12,647 nt of DNA from Chloroflexota bacterium (GTDB taxonomy: Bacteria; Chloroflexota; Limnocylindria; Limnocylindrales; CSP1-4): contig JADGQH010000071.1 of NCBI GenBank assembly GCA_017881985.1, positions 1 to 12,647 of the forward strand, written 5' to 3'. The position numbers and the translations under genes were made by a program. The notes beneath the pieces are model-generated. The model had not been told where the DNA came from. It saw only the letters and a program-made list of their open reading frames with translations, and did no database searches. Shown here in pieces: positions 1 through 6,929 of this stretch (position 1 is its first letter; every line of letters starts with the position of its first letter).

Positions 1-1472
1 TCCTCGGCCAGCCGAGCCACGAGGAGCGGCTTCGACTCGTGCGCCACGAGCGGGACCTCGGCCGCCTCGAGGGCGCGGCGGAGCGCGTCGGACGCCTCCG
101 GGCCGTCCGCGACCAGGACCCGGCCATCTTCGCCCGCGATGGCGAGCGCGAGCGCGTGCCCCTTCCGTGGCCGCGGATCGTCGAGGATCACGGCGACGCC
201 GACAGCCGAGCGTCCCGCGAGCCACCCAGCCAGCCCCGGGATGCCGTCGACCGTCACGGCCTCCACACGGTCCGGCTCGGCGATCAGCGCCGCGAGCGCC
301 GCCCGGAGATCGCCCGCGGGCAACGGGCCGGATTCGGGGCGGGCCTCCGGCGTGGCGGCGCCGATCTGGCCCAGCGAGTCGAAGTCGAGGGCAAGCTGCA
401 GGCCGTCGCCGCCCGCGGGACGCGATCCCGTCGCGGCCCGGGCGGCCCCGCGACTGCCGAAGGCTGGACGAGGCGCAGGTACGGGATCGCCGTACCCTGC
501 CCCGGCCGCATCGACGCCGGGAGCCCGTCCGCCGGGCCCGAAATCGCCGGACAGGCCGCGGCCGTCCAGCGCGGCTGCCTCGGCTCGAGCGGCAGCCTCG
601 CCACGGAGCGGCGGCAGCCGGTCGATGAGCGTGCGGAACTCGTACTCCCGGAAGAGCCGGACAACCTCGTCGCGGTCGTAGTCGCCGAAACGGGCCGCGT
701 CGAGGTCGAGCGCCACCGGCAGGTCCCGGTGGATCGTGACGAGCTCCCGGCTGGCGAGGACCTGTTCGTGGTGCTCGCGCAGCTTCTCGCGCAGCTTCTC
801 CGGCGTGACGTCGTCGAGGTGCGCGTACATCGCGTCGAGGTTCCCGAACTGGCCGATGAGCTTCGCCGCTGTCTTGTCTCCCACGCCGGGCACGCCGGGA
901 ATGTTGTCCGTGGAGTCGCCCTTGAGCGTCTTGAAGTCGATCATCTGGGCCGGTGCCAGGCCGTAGCGTTCTTCGATCCGGGCCGGGTCGTACATGACCG
1001 TCGCGTCGACACCCATCCGGGTGGTCATCAGCCGGGTCCGGTCCGTCACGAGCTGCAGCATGTCCAGGTCCCCGGTGACGATCGTCGTCTCGAGGTCGCG
1101 ACCCTCGGCCTCGCGCGTGAGCGTGCCGATGACGTCGTCCGCCTCGAAGCCCGCCAGCTCGTAGACCGGCAGCCGAAGCGCCGCGACCACCTCGCGGACC
1201 TTCGGGAACTGCGCGCGCAGGTCATCCGGCATGGGCCGCCGCGTCGCCTTGTAGGCCGCGGACAGCTCGTGCCGGAAGGTCGGTGCCGGCAGGTCAAAGG
1301 CGATCGCCACGTAGTCGGGCCGCACGTCCTGGAATCCGCGCAGGACGATGTTCGAGAAGCCGAAGACCGCGTTCACCAGCTCGCCCTTCGACGTCGAGAG
1401 CGGGACGTTGATGAGCGCGAAATAGCCGCGATAGATGAGCCCGTTGCCGTCGAGCAGCATCAGGCGTTCCAT
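1..1472 (-). CDS. polA: DNA polymerase I, N-terminal part (3' end cut by window edge)
   Basis: Repair and Okazaki-fragment polymerase; this part carries the 5'-3' (flap) nuclease. About 490 residues are present and the polymerase domain lies off the left edge. Visible motifs: LLDGNGLIYR with D8, TFRHE near residue 65, EADD at 110-113, TGDLD with D135 and D137, and GDSTDNIPGVPGVGDKTA with D186 and D189, which is the metal-site and helix-hairpin-helix pattern of PolA nucleases. Residues about 293-375 form a Gly/Pro/Ala-rich linker. From about 385 a 3'-5' exonuclease-like fold begins, but the expected DxE is replaced by a stretch reading GVAVILDDPRP, so proofreading is probably lost, as in Taq polymerase. 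The start at 1472 gives the usual MERLMLLDGN opening; a GGGAGG lies 12 bases upstream. An in-frame ATG at 1484 directly abuts that GGGAGG and is a poorer choice. Identification is very secure; loss of exonuclease activity is inferred. Confidence 0.97.
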   Translation of the reverse strand, partial: MERLMLLDGNGLIYRGYFALINVPLSTSKGELVNAVFGFSNIVLRGFQDVRPDYVAIAFDLPAPTFRHELSAAYKATRRPMPDDLRAQFPKVREVVAALRLPVYELAGFEADDVIGTLTREAEGRDLETTIVTGDLDMLQLVTDRTRLMTTRMGVDATVMYDPARIEERYGLAPAQMIDFKTLKGDSTDNIPGVPGVGDKTAAKLIGQFGNLDAMYAHLDDVTPEKLREKLREHHEQVLASRELVTIHRDLPVALDLDAARFGDYDRDEVVRLFREYEFRTLIDRLPPLRGEAAARAEAAALDGRGLSGDFGPGGRAPGVDAAGAGYGDPVPAPRPAFGSRGAARAATGSRPAGGDGLQLALDFDSLGQIGAATPEARPESGPLPAGDLRAALAALIAEPDRVEAVTVDGIPGLAGWLAGRSAVGVAVILDDPRPRKGHALALAIAGEDGRVLVADGPEASDALRRALEAAEVPLVAHESKPLLVARLAE

Positions 1473-1551
1473 GGGCGTGGGCATCCTCCCGGCGGCGCGG
1501 CCCGCGGGATGCGCCTGCGGCGACGCGGGGCGCCTCGGTCGAGTGTACCGG

Positions 1552-1557
1552 TCCGGC
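1552..1557 (-). promoter_or_regulatory. Candidate -10 element for polA
   Basis: On the minus strand the sequence reads GGTACACTCG, with TACACT matching four of six bases of the bacterial -10 consensus, about 80 bases upstream of the chosen polA start. No convincing -35 box is seen at 16-18 bases. The same TAnnCT pattern occurs before three other genes in this window, which is the main reason to list it. Confidence 0.35.
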
Positions 1558-1713
1558 GCGCGACGGACCCACGCCTCGCGACCCGCCGACGTCAGGCGTG
1601 ACCCCACACGAGGCGCATGCGGTGCGCACATCCCGCACACATCTCCGGCGCATCGTCATGCCTGTCGACCGGTCGCAACCGTGGCCGGTCCAGACGACAT
1701 GGAGCACCTCAGC

Positions 1714-2244
1714 ATGCGCACCCGTTTCGGGCTCCTCGGCGGAGTCCTCGTCCTTGCCTTCGGCGCTGGCATCGCCGCCCTTGCCTATCAGGCTGGCGTC
1801 AGCCAGGGTGCCGCCACCGCGGCAACGGCCGGCTCGGTCGTGGTCATCGGCAGCGGATCCTGGGGCTTCGGGATCTTCGGGGTCCTGTTCGGCCTCTTCC
1901 TCCTGTTCGTCCTCGCCAGGATCGTGATCGGCGTGACGTTCGGCGCCTTCGGGCGGGGCCATGGTCGCGGCCCGTGGGCCCATGGCGGCTATCCGGGGCG
2001 CGGCGCGTGGACCGACGCTCCCGCCGGTGGTCCCGACGCGGGTGGTCATGGCACAGGCGGTGCGCGGGGCCACTGGGGCGACCGCGAGGCGTTCGTGGCG
2101 GAGATGCACCGGCACCTCCACGAGCGCGATGCGGCCGCTGCGTCCGCCGCCGGGCCCGCCGCGGCAACCGGGGCCGTCGCAGGCGCCTCCGAACGGCCGA
2201 CGGATCCCACCCCTCCCGCGCCGGGTACTTCCACCGGGGCCTGA
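1714..2244 (+). CDS. Small His/Gly-rich two-helix membrane protein of the two-component locus
   Basis: The product has 176 residues. A first hydrophobic segment at about residues 5-23 (FGLLGGVLVLAFGAGIAALA) is followed by a short loop, then a Phe/Leu/Gly-rich second helix at about 44-68. The remainder is rich in Gly, His, Trp and Ala (for example GRGHGRGPWAHGG), carries MHRHLHERD, and ends in an Ala/Pro/Thr tail. The start at 1714 has GGAG at 1701-1704, nine bases upstream; an in-frame ATG at 1699 lacks a ribosome site. From family knowledge, similar short membrane proteins with Phe-rich helices and Gly/His/Trp tails are common in Chloroflexota and Actinobacteria next to OmpR-type regulators. 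The gene lies 127 bases before such a pair. A role as accessory sensor or metal-responsive component is plausible from the His-rich tail, but no catalytic motif is seen and function is unknown. Confidence 0.8.
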   Translation: MRTRFGLLGGVLVLAFGAGIAALAYQAGVSQGAATAATAGSVVVIGSGSWGFGIFGVLFGLFLLFVLARIVIGVTFGAFGRGHGRGPWAHGGYPGRGAWTDAPAGGPDAGGHGTGGARGHWGDREAFVAEMHRHLHERDAAAASAAGPAAATGAVAGASERPTDPTPPAPGTSTGA

Positions 2245-2281
2245 CTCTGCCTGGCGCGATCACGACCGGCAGGGCGGGGCG

Positions 2282-2287
2282 TATGCT
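2282..2287 (+). promoter_or_regulatory. Candidate -10 element for the response regulator and kinase
   Basis: GTATGCTCCG lies in the 127-base gap between the small membrane protein and the response regulator, with TATGCT matching four of six -10 consensus bases, 84 bases before the regulator start. No good -35 is visible. If real, the regulator/kinase pair could be transcribed separately from the upstream gene. Confidence 0.35.
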
Positions 2288-2371
2288 CCGTCCCGGCCGG
2301 CCGTTTCCCGGTCGGCCACTTCCCCCCGGCCGCCGTCCCCGCGAACGGGCGCGCCGCCCCGGAGCCTCCCG

Positions 2372-3055
2372 ATGAAGACCGTCCTCGTCGTCGACGACGA
2401 ACCGAAGATCGCGGCGCTTGCCCGCGACTACCTCGAGCACGCGGGCTTCGCGGTCATCGTGGCCGGCGATGGGCCGGGCGCGCTCGCGCTCGCCCGCTCC
2501 CGCCGGCCGGACCTGGTGGTGCTGGACCTCGGCCTGCCAGGGCTGGACGGGCTCGACGTCGCGCGCACGCTGCGCCGAACGTCGGACGTGCCGATCCTCA
2601 TGCTGACGGCCCGCACGGACGAGGCCGACAGGATCGCCGGCCTGGAGCTGGGCGCCGATGACTACGTCACGAAGCCGTTCAGCCCGCGCGAGCTCGTCGC
2701 GCGCGTCCGAGCCATCCTCCGGCGCGTCGACCTTGCGACGCTGCAGGCCGACGCACCGATCCGGGTCCTCGACGTGGAGCTCGACCCGACGCGCATGCGT
2801 GCCTCGGTCGCGGGACGGCCCGTGGACCTGACCCTGACGGAGTTCACGCTCCTCGCGACGCTCGTCCGGCAGCCCGGCCGGGTCTTCACGCGGTCCCAGC
2901 TGCTCGACGCCATCCACGGGGTCGCGTTCGAGGCATACGAGCGGGCGATCGACGGCCATGTCAAGAACCTGCGGCGGAAGCTCGAGCCTGATCCGGCACA
3001 CCCCCGCTATCTCCAGACGGTCCACGGCGTCGGCTACCGGTTCGCGGATGCCTGA
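2372..3055 (+). CDS. OmpR/PhoB-family response regulator
   Basis: A 227-residue DNA-binding response regulator. The receiver domain (about 1-118) shows the acidic pair D8-D9, phospho-acceptor D52 in VVLDLGLPGLDG, T79 in LMLTA, and K101 in VTKPF. The C-terminal winged helix (about 127-227) has LTLTEFTLLATL, RVFTRSQLLD, the recognition-helix region ERAIDGHVKNLRRKLE and the final HGVGYRF, typical of the OmpR/PhoB subfamily and close in style to BaeR-like regulators. The ATG at 2372 is supported by GGAG at 2361-2364, seven bases upstream, and gives the canonical MKTVLVVDDE opening; the frame is open further upstream but without family similarity. The kinase gene overlaps the 3' end by eight bases, so the two are almost certainly co-expressed partners. 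The input signal and target genes cannot be read from the sequence. Confidence 0.96.
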   Translation: MKTVLVVDDEPKIAALARDYLEHAGFAVIVAGDGPGALALARSRRPDLVVLDLGLPGLDGLDVARTLRRTSDVPILMLTARTDEADRIAGLELGADDYVTKPFSPRELVARVRAILRRVDLATLQADAPIRVLDVELDPTRMRASVAGRPVDLTLTEFTLLATLVRQPGRVFTRSQLLDAIHGVAFEAYERAIDGHVKNLRRKLEPDPAHPRYLQTVHGVGYRFADA

Positions 3056-4292
3056 CCCGGGCGGCCTCGACGACACCCCGCCGGACGAGCCGACTCCCGG
3101 GCCGCCGCGCCCGGGACCCGGCGATCGACCGCCGGACGGGCCGCCCGTCCAGAGGCGTCCACCCTGGTGGCCGGACGGCGAGCCCTGGCCGCCTCGTCAT
3201 CGCAGCCGGGCATTCCGTGCCGGAGCCGGAGCCTGGGACGCCACCGATATGGCCGGCGGTCACTGGCGGCGGCGCCACCGCGGACGTTTCGGGTGCCTCG
3301 TGGGTGCCGTCGTCGGCTTCGTCGTGGGCATGGCCACCGTCGCGACCTGGATCGTGGCCGGCCTCCTCGGCCTGGCCGGCATCCACGTTGGGTCCCTGGC
3401 AGCGCCGGGGCAGGTCGTCCTTGCCGTGGCCGTCGGGGCGATCCTGCTGATCGTGCTCGGCCGCGGCGCGCGGCGCGTCTCCGCCCCTGTCGCGGACCTG
3501 CTGGCGGCCGCCGACCGGCTCGCGATCGGCGACTATGAGGTTCGCGTCCCCGAGCGCGGGCCGCGCGAGCTTCGAGCGGCGGCCCGTTCGCTCAACACCC
3601 TCGCGCAGCGCCTCGCAGCGACGGACGAGCGCCGCCGGGCACTGCTTGCCGACATCAGCCACGAGCTGCGAACCCCGCTGACGGTCGTCAGGGGCGGGCT
3701 CGAGGGGATGCTCGATGGGCTTCGCCCGCGCGACGACGCGCATCTCGCGGCGCTCCGCGACGAGACCCTGCTGATCGACCGCCTGATCGACGACCTGCGG
3801 ACGGTAGCGCTCGCCCAGGCCGGCGCGCTGCCGCTCCACGTCGCGGAGGTCGAGCCCGCTGCCCTCGTCGACGACGCGGTGGCCGCCATGACCGGGTCCG
3901 CGGCGACGGCCCAGGTGCAGCTTCGCGGGCGCCACGCGGACGGGCTGCCCACCCTGGTCGCGGACGCGGACCGCCTCGCGGAGGTGCTGCGAAACCTCAT
4001 CGCGAACGCCCTCCGCCACACACCCGCCGGCGGCACCATCGACGTGGAGGCCAGCGCGCCTGACGCCCGCACGGTCGCGTTCGCGGTCGAGGATTCCGGC
4101 AGCGGCCTCGCGCCCGGCGACGCGGAGCGAATCTTCGAGCGCTTCCAGCGTTCGGCGGACTCGACCGGGAGCGGGCTGGGCCTCTCGATCGCGCGCGAGC
4201 TGGTCGCCGCGCACGGTGGCTCGATCGCGGCCTCGAGCCCCGGCCCGGGCCGGGGCACCACGGTCCGCTTCACGATCCCGGTCGCTCGCTGA
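3048..4292 (+). CDS. Membrane histidine kinase, intramembrane-sensing type
   Basis: A 414-residue sensor kinase, partner of the overlapping response regulator. The start is the ATG at 3048 inside the regulator's last codons (8-base overlap, implying translational coupling). Residues 1-80 are an unusual Pro/Gly/Arg-rich cytoplasmic segment with WWPDGEPWPPRH. Two membrane helices (about 83-111 and 123-138) are joined by only about 11 residues, so there is no extracytoplasmic sensor domain. A HAMP-like region follows to about 190, then the dimerisation/phospho-acceptor helix DISHELRTPL with H205. The ATPase domain has the N box EVLRNLIANALRHTP, G1 box EDSGSGL, F box IFERFQRS and G2 box GSGLGLSIA. 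All catalytic motifs look intact. Sensing through the membrane, the N-terminal tail or the neighbouring small membrane protein is inferred from the missing sensor domain. A shorter start at the ATG at 3249 is possible but has less support than the overlapping start. Confidence 0.95.
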   Translation: MPDPGGLDDTPPDEPTPGPPRPGPGDRPPDGPPVQRRPPWWPDGEPWPPRHRSRAFRAGAGAWDATDMAGGHWRRRHRGRFGCLVGAVVGFVVGMATVATWIVAGLLGLAGIHVGSLAAPGQVVLAVAVGAILLIVLGRGARRVSAPVADLLAAADRLAIGDYEVRVPERGPRELRAAARSLNTLAQRLAATDERRRALLADISHELRTPLTVVRGGLEGMLDGLRPRDDAHLAALRDETLLIDRLIDDLRTVALAQAGALPLHVAEVEPAALVDDAVAAMTGSAATAQVQLRGRHADGLPTLVADADRLAEVLRNLIANALRHTPAGGTIDVEASAPDARTVAFAVEDSGSGLAPGDAERIFERFQRSADSTGSGLGLSIARELVAAHGGSIAASSPGPGRGTTVRFTIPVAR

Positions 4293-4311
4293 CGCCGCGC
4301 CGCGAACGCCA

Positions 4312-4335
4312 CGGAGCCGGGAGCGACCGGCCCCG
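4312..4335 (+). terminator. Candidate hairpin after the histidine kinase gene
   Basis: CGG-A-GCCGG, loop GAGCGA, CCGGC-C-CCG forms a nine-position stem with one A/C mismatch, starting 20 bases after the kinase stop codon. No T tract follows, so it may slow or end transcription between convergent genes only weakly. The rest of the gap up to 4444 shows nothing clear. Confidence 0.35.
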
Positions 4336-4444
4336 AAGCATGCCCTCGGCGGCGCGAACGCGGGCAGTCCGCGATCGGCTGCGGTCGTTCGGTGCGGCAG
4401 CCCGGTGTGACGGCGTGTTGATGGCAGCTGGTCCCGAGCCGCAG

Positions 4445-5041
4445 TCAGTCTGCGTCGTCGACCCGATGGATCAGGGCGCCCTGCGGCTCGCCACACGCCG
4501 CACATCGTGGGCCAGCGTCAGCCGGTCGAGATAGCCGGGCCCAGTCACTCCCGAAGAGGCTCGCGCTGAGCGTGATCGCCGGCGCGGGCGTCAGATCGGC
4601 TGGCTCGAAGGCGTGCGGTCGCGCTGACGCCCCCTGCGGCCGAGGTGAAGCAAACAGGGCCGCCGCTCCGAGTGCATAGCTCGGGAGCGCCAGGAACACC
4701 ACGCCGCTCGCGGCGAGGAAGATCCTCACGGTCAGGTAGGCGAGGATTGGGACCCGAGCACGATCACGAACGACCATCCAGGCGGCACCGAGGTCGACGA
4801 AGCAGCTCGCTGCTGTCAACGCGACGAAGGCGCTGACGCCACCGGGCAGCGCAGAGGCGACCTCGCCACGGGAAACCAGGAGCGCCATCCCGATCCAGAC
4901 CAAGACGGCCGTCAGGAGCGCAACGGTCGCGACGGCGACGCCGGGTCGAGGCGGTCGCCGACGACGGGCCGCCGCGGTGGCGCCGGTAGCCGGCTGGGCC
5001 GGGGCCGTCTCGACCCTCGACGCTCGATCCATGACGTCCAT
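4445..5041 (-). CDS. Four-helix membrane protein with C-terminal CxxC, function unknown
   Basis: The product has 198 residues. After a basic, Ala/Pro-rich N-terminus (RRRRPPRPG near residues 23-31) there are about four hydrophobic segments: VAVATVALLTAVLVWIGMAL, VSAFVALTAASCFVDLGAAW, ILAYLTVRIFLAASGVVFLA, and YALGAAALFA. A cytoplasmic-looking tail of about 55 residues ends with CAACGEPQGALIHRVDDAD, which holds a single CxxC that resembles half of a zinc ribbon. I do not recognise the family. The start is uncertain: the ATG at 5041 and the in-frame ATG at 5032 both lack a ribosome site, and the frame is open up to an ATG at 5140. A TTGACA box at 5062-5067 sits so close that a leaderless message beginning near 5032 is possible. 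It is transcribed away from the sigma factor gene and towards the kinase. Steady codon use and hydrophobic pattern make it likely real. Confidence 0.72.
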   Translation of the reverse strand: MDVMDRASRVETAPAQPATGATAAARRRRPPRPGVAVATVALLTAVLVWIGMALLVSRGEVASALPGGVSAFVALTAASCFVDLGAAWMVVRDRARVPILAYLTVRIFLAASGVVFLALPSYALGAAALFASPRPQGASARPHAFEPADLTPAPAITLSASLFGSDWARLSRPADAGPRCAACGEPQGALIHRVDDAD

Positions 5042-5067
5042 GTTTGACGGTGGCAGCGGGATGTCAA
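5040..5067 (-). promoter_or_regulatory. Candidate promoter of the CxxC membrane protein
   Basis: On the minus strand a perfect TTGACA (5067-5062) is followed after 16 bases by AAACAT (5045-5040), a three-of-six match to the -10 consensus. The -10 box overlaps the ATG at 5041, and the predicted transcription start falls near the ATG at 5032, which would give a leaderless message. The -35 match is good; the -10 match is weak. Confidence 0.35.
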
Positions 5068-5192
5068 GTGAACGAGGACTCCACTGTTCGTGGTGGGCGT
5101 CGGCGACGATTCCCTCAACAGCCATCACACGCGCCCGCATCGGGCGGTCGTCCGCCGGAACCGGCTGGACCCTTCGGGCGTCCGATGGGCCG

Positions 5193-5201
5193 TGCTAGAC
5201 T
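5193..5201 (+). promoter_or_regulatory. Candidate extended -10 promoter of the sigma factor operon
   Basis: TGCTAGACT combines a TG-n extension with TAGACT, which matches four of six consensus -10 bases. It lies 59 bases before the TTG start of the sigma factor gene. TTCGGG at 5173-5178 is at the right 17-base spacing but is only a half match to -35. An extended -10 can work with a weak -35. Autoregulation by the sigma factor itself cannot be judged from one site. Confidence 0.45.
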
Positions 5202-5260
5202 CGCGCCGCCTCGCCGCCCCGACGTTTCCCGGCGTCCGCGCCGGAAGGAGCCGCGCCCAG

Positions 5261-5893
5261 TTGGACGATCCTCGCCCACGCTCGTCCGGGGACGTCACCC
5301 GGGCAGCCGGCCCGGACGATGCGACGGCCCGGCGGGACCAGATCCTCGTCGAGCGCGCGCTTGACGGCGACCTCGGGGCCTTCAACCAGCTCGTCGAGGC
5401 GTACCAGGATCTCTGCCACGCCCTGGTCGCGCGGATGGTCCCGGATCCCGACCAGGCGAGCGACGCGGTCCAGGAAGCCTTCTTCTCGGCATACCGAAAC
5501 CTGCGCTCCTACCACGGACCGTCGTTCCGCGGCTGGTTGACGCGCATCGCGATCAACGCCGCGATGGACCTCCAGCGTGCGAAGAAGCGCCGTCCCGTGA
5601 CGCCCTATCCCGAGCTCGACGACGAAAGCTGGCAGCCGCCCGCAGGGCCGGATGCCGACCCCGAGGCGATCGCCACGACCGGCGAGCGGCAGCGCGTCCT
5701 CGTCGCGGCGATGGGAGCAATCGCCCCCGACCAGCGCGCCGCAATCGTCCTGTTCGACGTGGAGGGCTACGACTACGCCGAGATCGCCGCGATGACCGGC
5801 GTGAGCCTCGGCACGGTGAAATCCCGGATCCATCGCGGCCGGCTGGCGCTCCGTGGGCTGCTGGCCGACCGGATGGAACTCTTCCGCAGCTGA
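5261..5893 (+). CDS. ECF-type RNA polymerase sigma factor
   Basis: A 210-residue alternative sigma factor that would direct RNA polymerase to a stress or envelope regulon. Region 2 spans about residues 22-105: DGDLGAFNQLVEAYQDLCHA, then DQASDAVQEAFFSAYRNL for core binding and -10 recognition, and FRGWLTRIAINAAMDLQRAKKRRP. A variable linker with PDADPE follows. Region 4 at about 145-205 has LVAAMGAIAPDQRAAIVLFD and the helix-turn-helix YDYAEIAAMTGVSLGTVKSRIHRGR. There is no region 1 or 3, as usual for group 4 sigma factors. The start is taken as TTG at 5261 because GGAAGGAG at 5243-5250 lies ten bases before it and the coding similarity begins just after; the frame is open upstream but covers the promoter region. 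The anti-sigma gene begins 15 bases after the stop. The subgroup (RpoE- or SigW-like) is not resolved. Confidence 0.94.
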   Translation: MDDPRPRSSGDVTRAAGPDDATARRDQILVERALDGDLGAFNQLVEAYQDLCHALVARMVPDPDQASDAVQEAFFSAYRNLRSYHGPSFRGWLTRIAINAAMDLQRAKKRRPVTPYPELDDESWQPPAGPDADPEAIATTGERQRVLVAAMGAIAPDQRAAIVLFDVEGYDYAEIAAMTGVSLGTVKSRIHRGRLALRGLLADRMELFRS

Positions 5894-5908
5894 GGGCGTC
5901 ACCGAGCC

Positions 5909-6865
5909 ATGCACCCCGCTCCCGACCACTCCCCCGCCGCCGCGGCAGCCGAACACGCTGCGCTCATCGTGGCGCTCGATGCGGGCGACCTGGCGGGTCG
6001 CGAGCGCGATGACGCAACGACCCTCGCGAGCACGTGTGCCGGTTGCGCGTCCCTCCTCGACGACCTCGCCGTCCTCCGCGCGGCGACGGCCGCGCTCGTG
6101 GTGACGCCCCGAACCCGTGACTTCCGTCTGACGGAGGCGGATGCCGCGCGCCTGCGCCCCTCGACGTGGAGGAGCCTGGTCCGGTGGCTCGCGGCGCCGC
6201 GGTCGACCGTTCGCCCGCTGGCTGGCGGACTGGCTGCGCTCGGGATCGTGGGGCTGCTCCTGACAACGACTCCCGGCTTCTTCGGGGGGGCCGCCACCTC
6301 GCTCTCGACGACCGGCGCCCCGGTGGTGGCTCCCGGCGGCGCCGAGGGCGCGGGCGGAGCGGTGGGTGGAAGCGCCCTGCCGAACGCGGCGTCGAACGCT
6401 GCGCCGAGTGCCGCTGCGAGCGCCGCGGCGAGCACCGCAGCCCGGCCCAACGGGGCCGCCCCGATCGGGCCGGCCGCGTCCGCGGCGTCGGCCGCAAGCC
6501 CGGTGGCGCTCCCGCCCGGCACCACTCCGGGCCTTGCCGCCCTTCCCGCTCCGAGCCCTGCCACCGTCTCCGGCCCGGCACCGACGCCCATCCCCGACGC
6601 CGGGACCGTCACGGGTCCTGCCGCAGCCGCGACCGCCCCCACGGGACCGTCGGACTTCTCGACGGACGCCGGCGCACCGACGGATTCGACGAAGGCGGCG
6701 CCCCCCGAGGTCTCGCAGGGCGACCGAAGCGCGGTGCCAGCGACCCGGGAGCAGTCCGCGCCGCCGGATCGCACCGTGCCGCTGCTGCTCTCGCTCGTCC
6801 TGCTGGTCGCCGGCCTCGGGCTCCTCGTCGCCAATCGGGTGCTGCGCCGGGGCGCCGGCTCCTGA
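5909..6865 (+). CDS. Membrane-anchored anti-sigma factor with modified zinc-finger motif
   Basis: A 318-residue product, probably the inhibitor of the sigma factor encoded just upstream. The N-terminal 100 residues are cytoplasmic-looking and contain H16, the helix ALIVALDAGDLAGRERDDAT and C43-x2-C46 in STCAGCASLLDDL, followed by TPRTRDFRLTEADAARLRP, a pattern I associate with anti-sigma factors of Chloroflexota-like genomes. In canonical zinc anti-sigma domains a His precedes the first Cys by four residues (Hx3Cx2C); here that position is L39. A membrane helix lies at about 103-123, then about 165 residues very rich in Ala, Pro, Gly, Ser and Thr, then a second helix near 290-308 and a short basic tail RVLRRGAGS. 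The two-helix topology would put the low-complexity segment outside the membrane. Ribosome-site support is weak (GAGGG 12 bases upstream), consistent with coupling to the sigma gene. Role is inferred from position and N-terminal pattern. Confidence 0.8.
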   Translation: MHPAPDHSPAAAAAEHAALIVALDAGDLAGRERDDATTLASTCAGCASLLDDLAVLRAATAALVVTPRTRDFRLTEADAARLRPSTWRSLVRWLAAPRSTVRPLAGGLAALGIVGLLLTTTPGFFGGAATSLSTTGAPVVAPGGAEGAGGAVGGSALPNAASNAAPSAAASAAASTAARPNGAAPIGPAASAASAASPVALPPGTTPGLAALPAPSPATVSGPAPTPIPDAGTVTGPAAAATAPTGPSDFSTDAGAPTDSTKAAPPEVSQGDRSAVPATREQSAPPDRTVPLLLSLVLLVAGLGLLVANRVLRRGAGS

Positions 6866-6877
6866 CGGCGCGCCGCC

Positions 6878-6899
6878 CTCGATCGGTCCCCGGATCGAG
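6878..6899 (+). terminator. Inverted repeat between the anti-sigma gene and tRNA-Leu
   Basis: CTCGATC and GATCGAG form a perfect seven-base stem around an eight-base loop, 12 bases after the anti-sigma stop codon and about 30 bases before the tRNA. No T tract follows. It may end the sigma operon, or it may be a protein site just upstream of the tRNA promoter; the sequence does not decide. Confidence 0.35.
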
Positions 6900-6914
6900 C
6901 GCGGCACCGCGCGC

Positions 6915-6920
6915 TACCAT
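6915..6920 (+). promoter_or_regulatory. Candidate -10 element of tRNA-Leu
   Basis: TACCAT (four of six -10 bases) ends nine bases before the first tRNA base, which is the right distance for a transcript with a leader of only a few bases. No clear -35 is seen; the expected place overlaps the inverted repeat at 6878-6899. Confidence 0.3.
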
Positions 6921-6929
6921 GGCGGCCGC

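Noticed and set aside
39..1601. Long open frame of 520 codons on the plus strand opposite polA
   Set aside because: It is antisense to the conserved polA nuclease domain, is extremely Arg/Gly/Asp-rich, and shows no recognisable domain; GC-rich third positions in polA keep the opposite strand free of stops.
2961..4505. Open frame of 514 codons on the minus strand opposite the histidine kinase
   Set aside because: The kinase strand carries every catalytic box; the antisense product is composition-driven and Arg-rich.
5090..5260. N-terminal extension of the sigma factor to an upstream ATG
   Set aside because: This stretch contains the candidate extended -10 promoter, has no sigma-factor similarity, and the TTG at 5261 has a good ribosome site.
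5195..6907. Open frame of 570 codons on the minus strand across the sigma and anti-sigma genes
   Set aside because: It is Arg/Gly/Ala-rich throughout with no domain, and it overlaps two genes with clear family motifs on the other strand.
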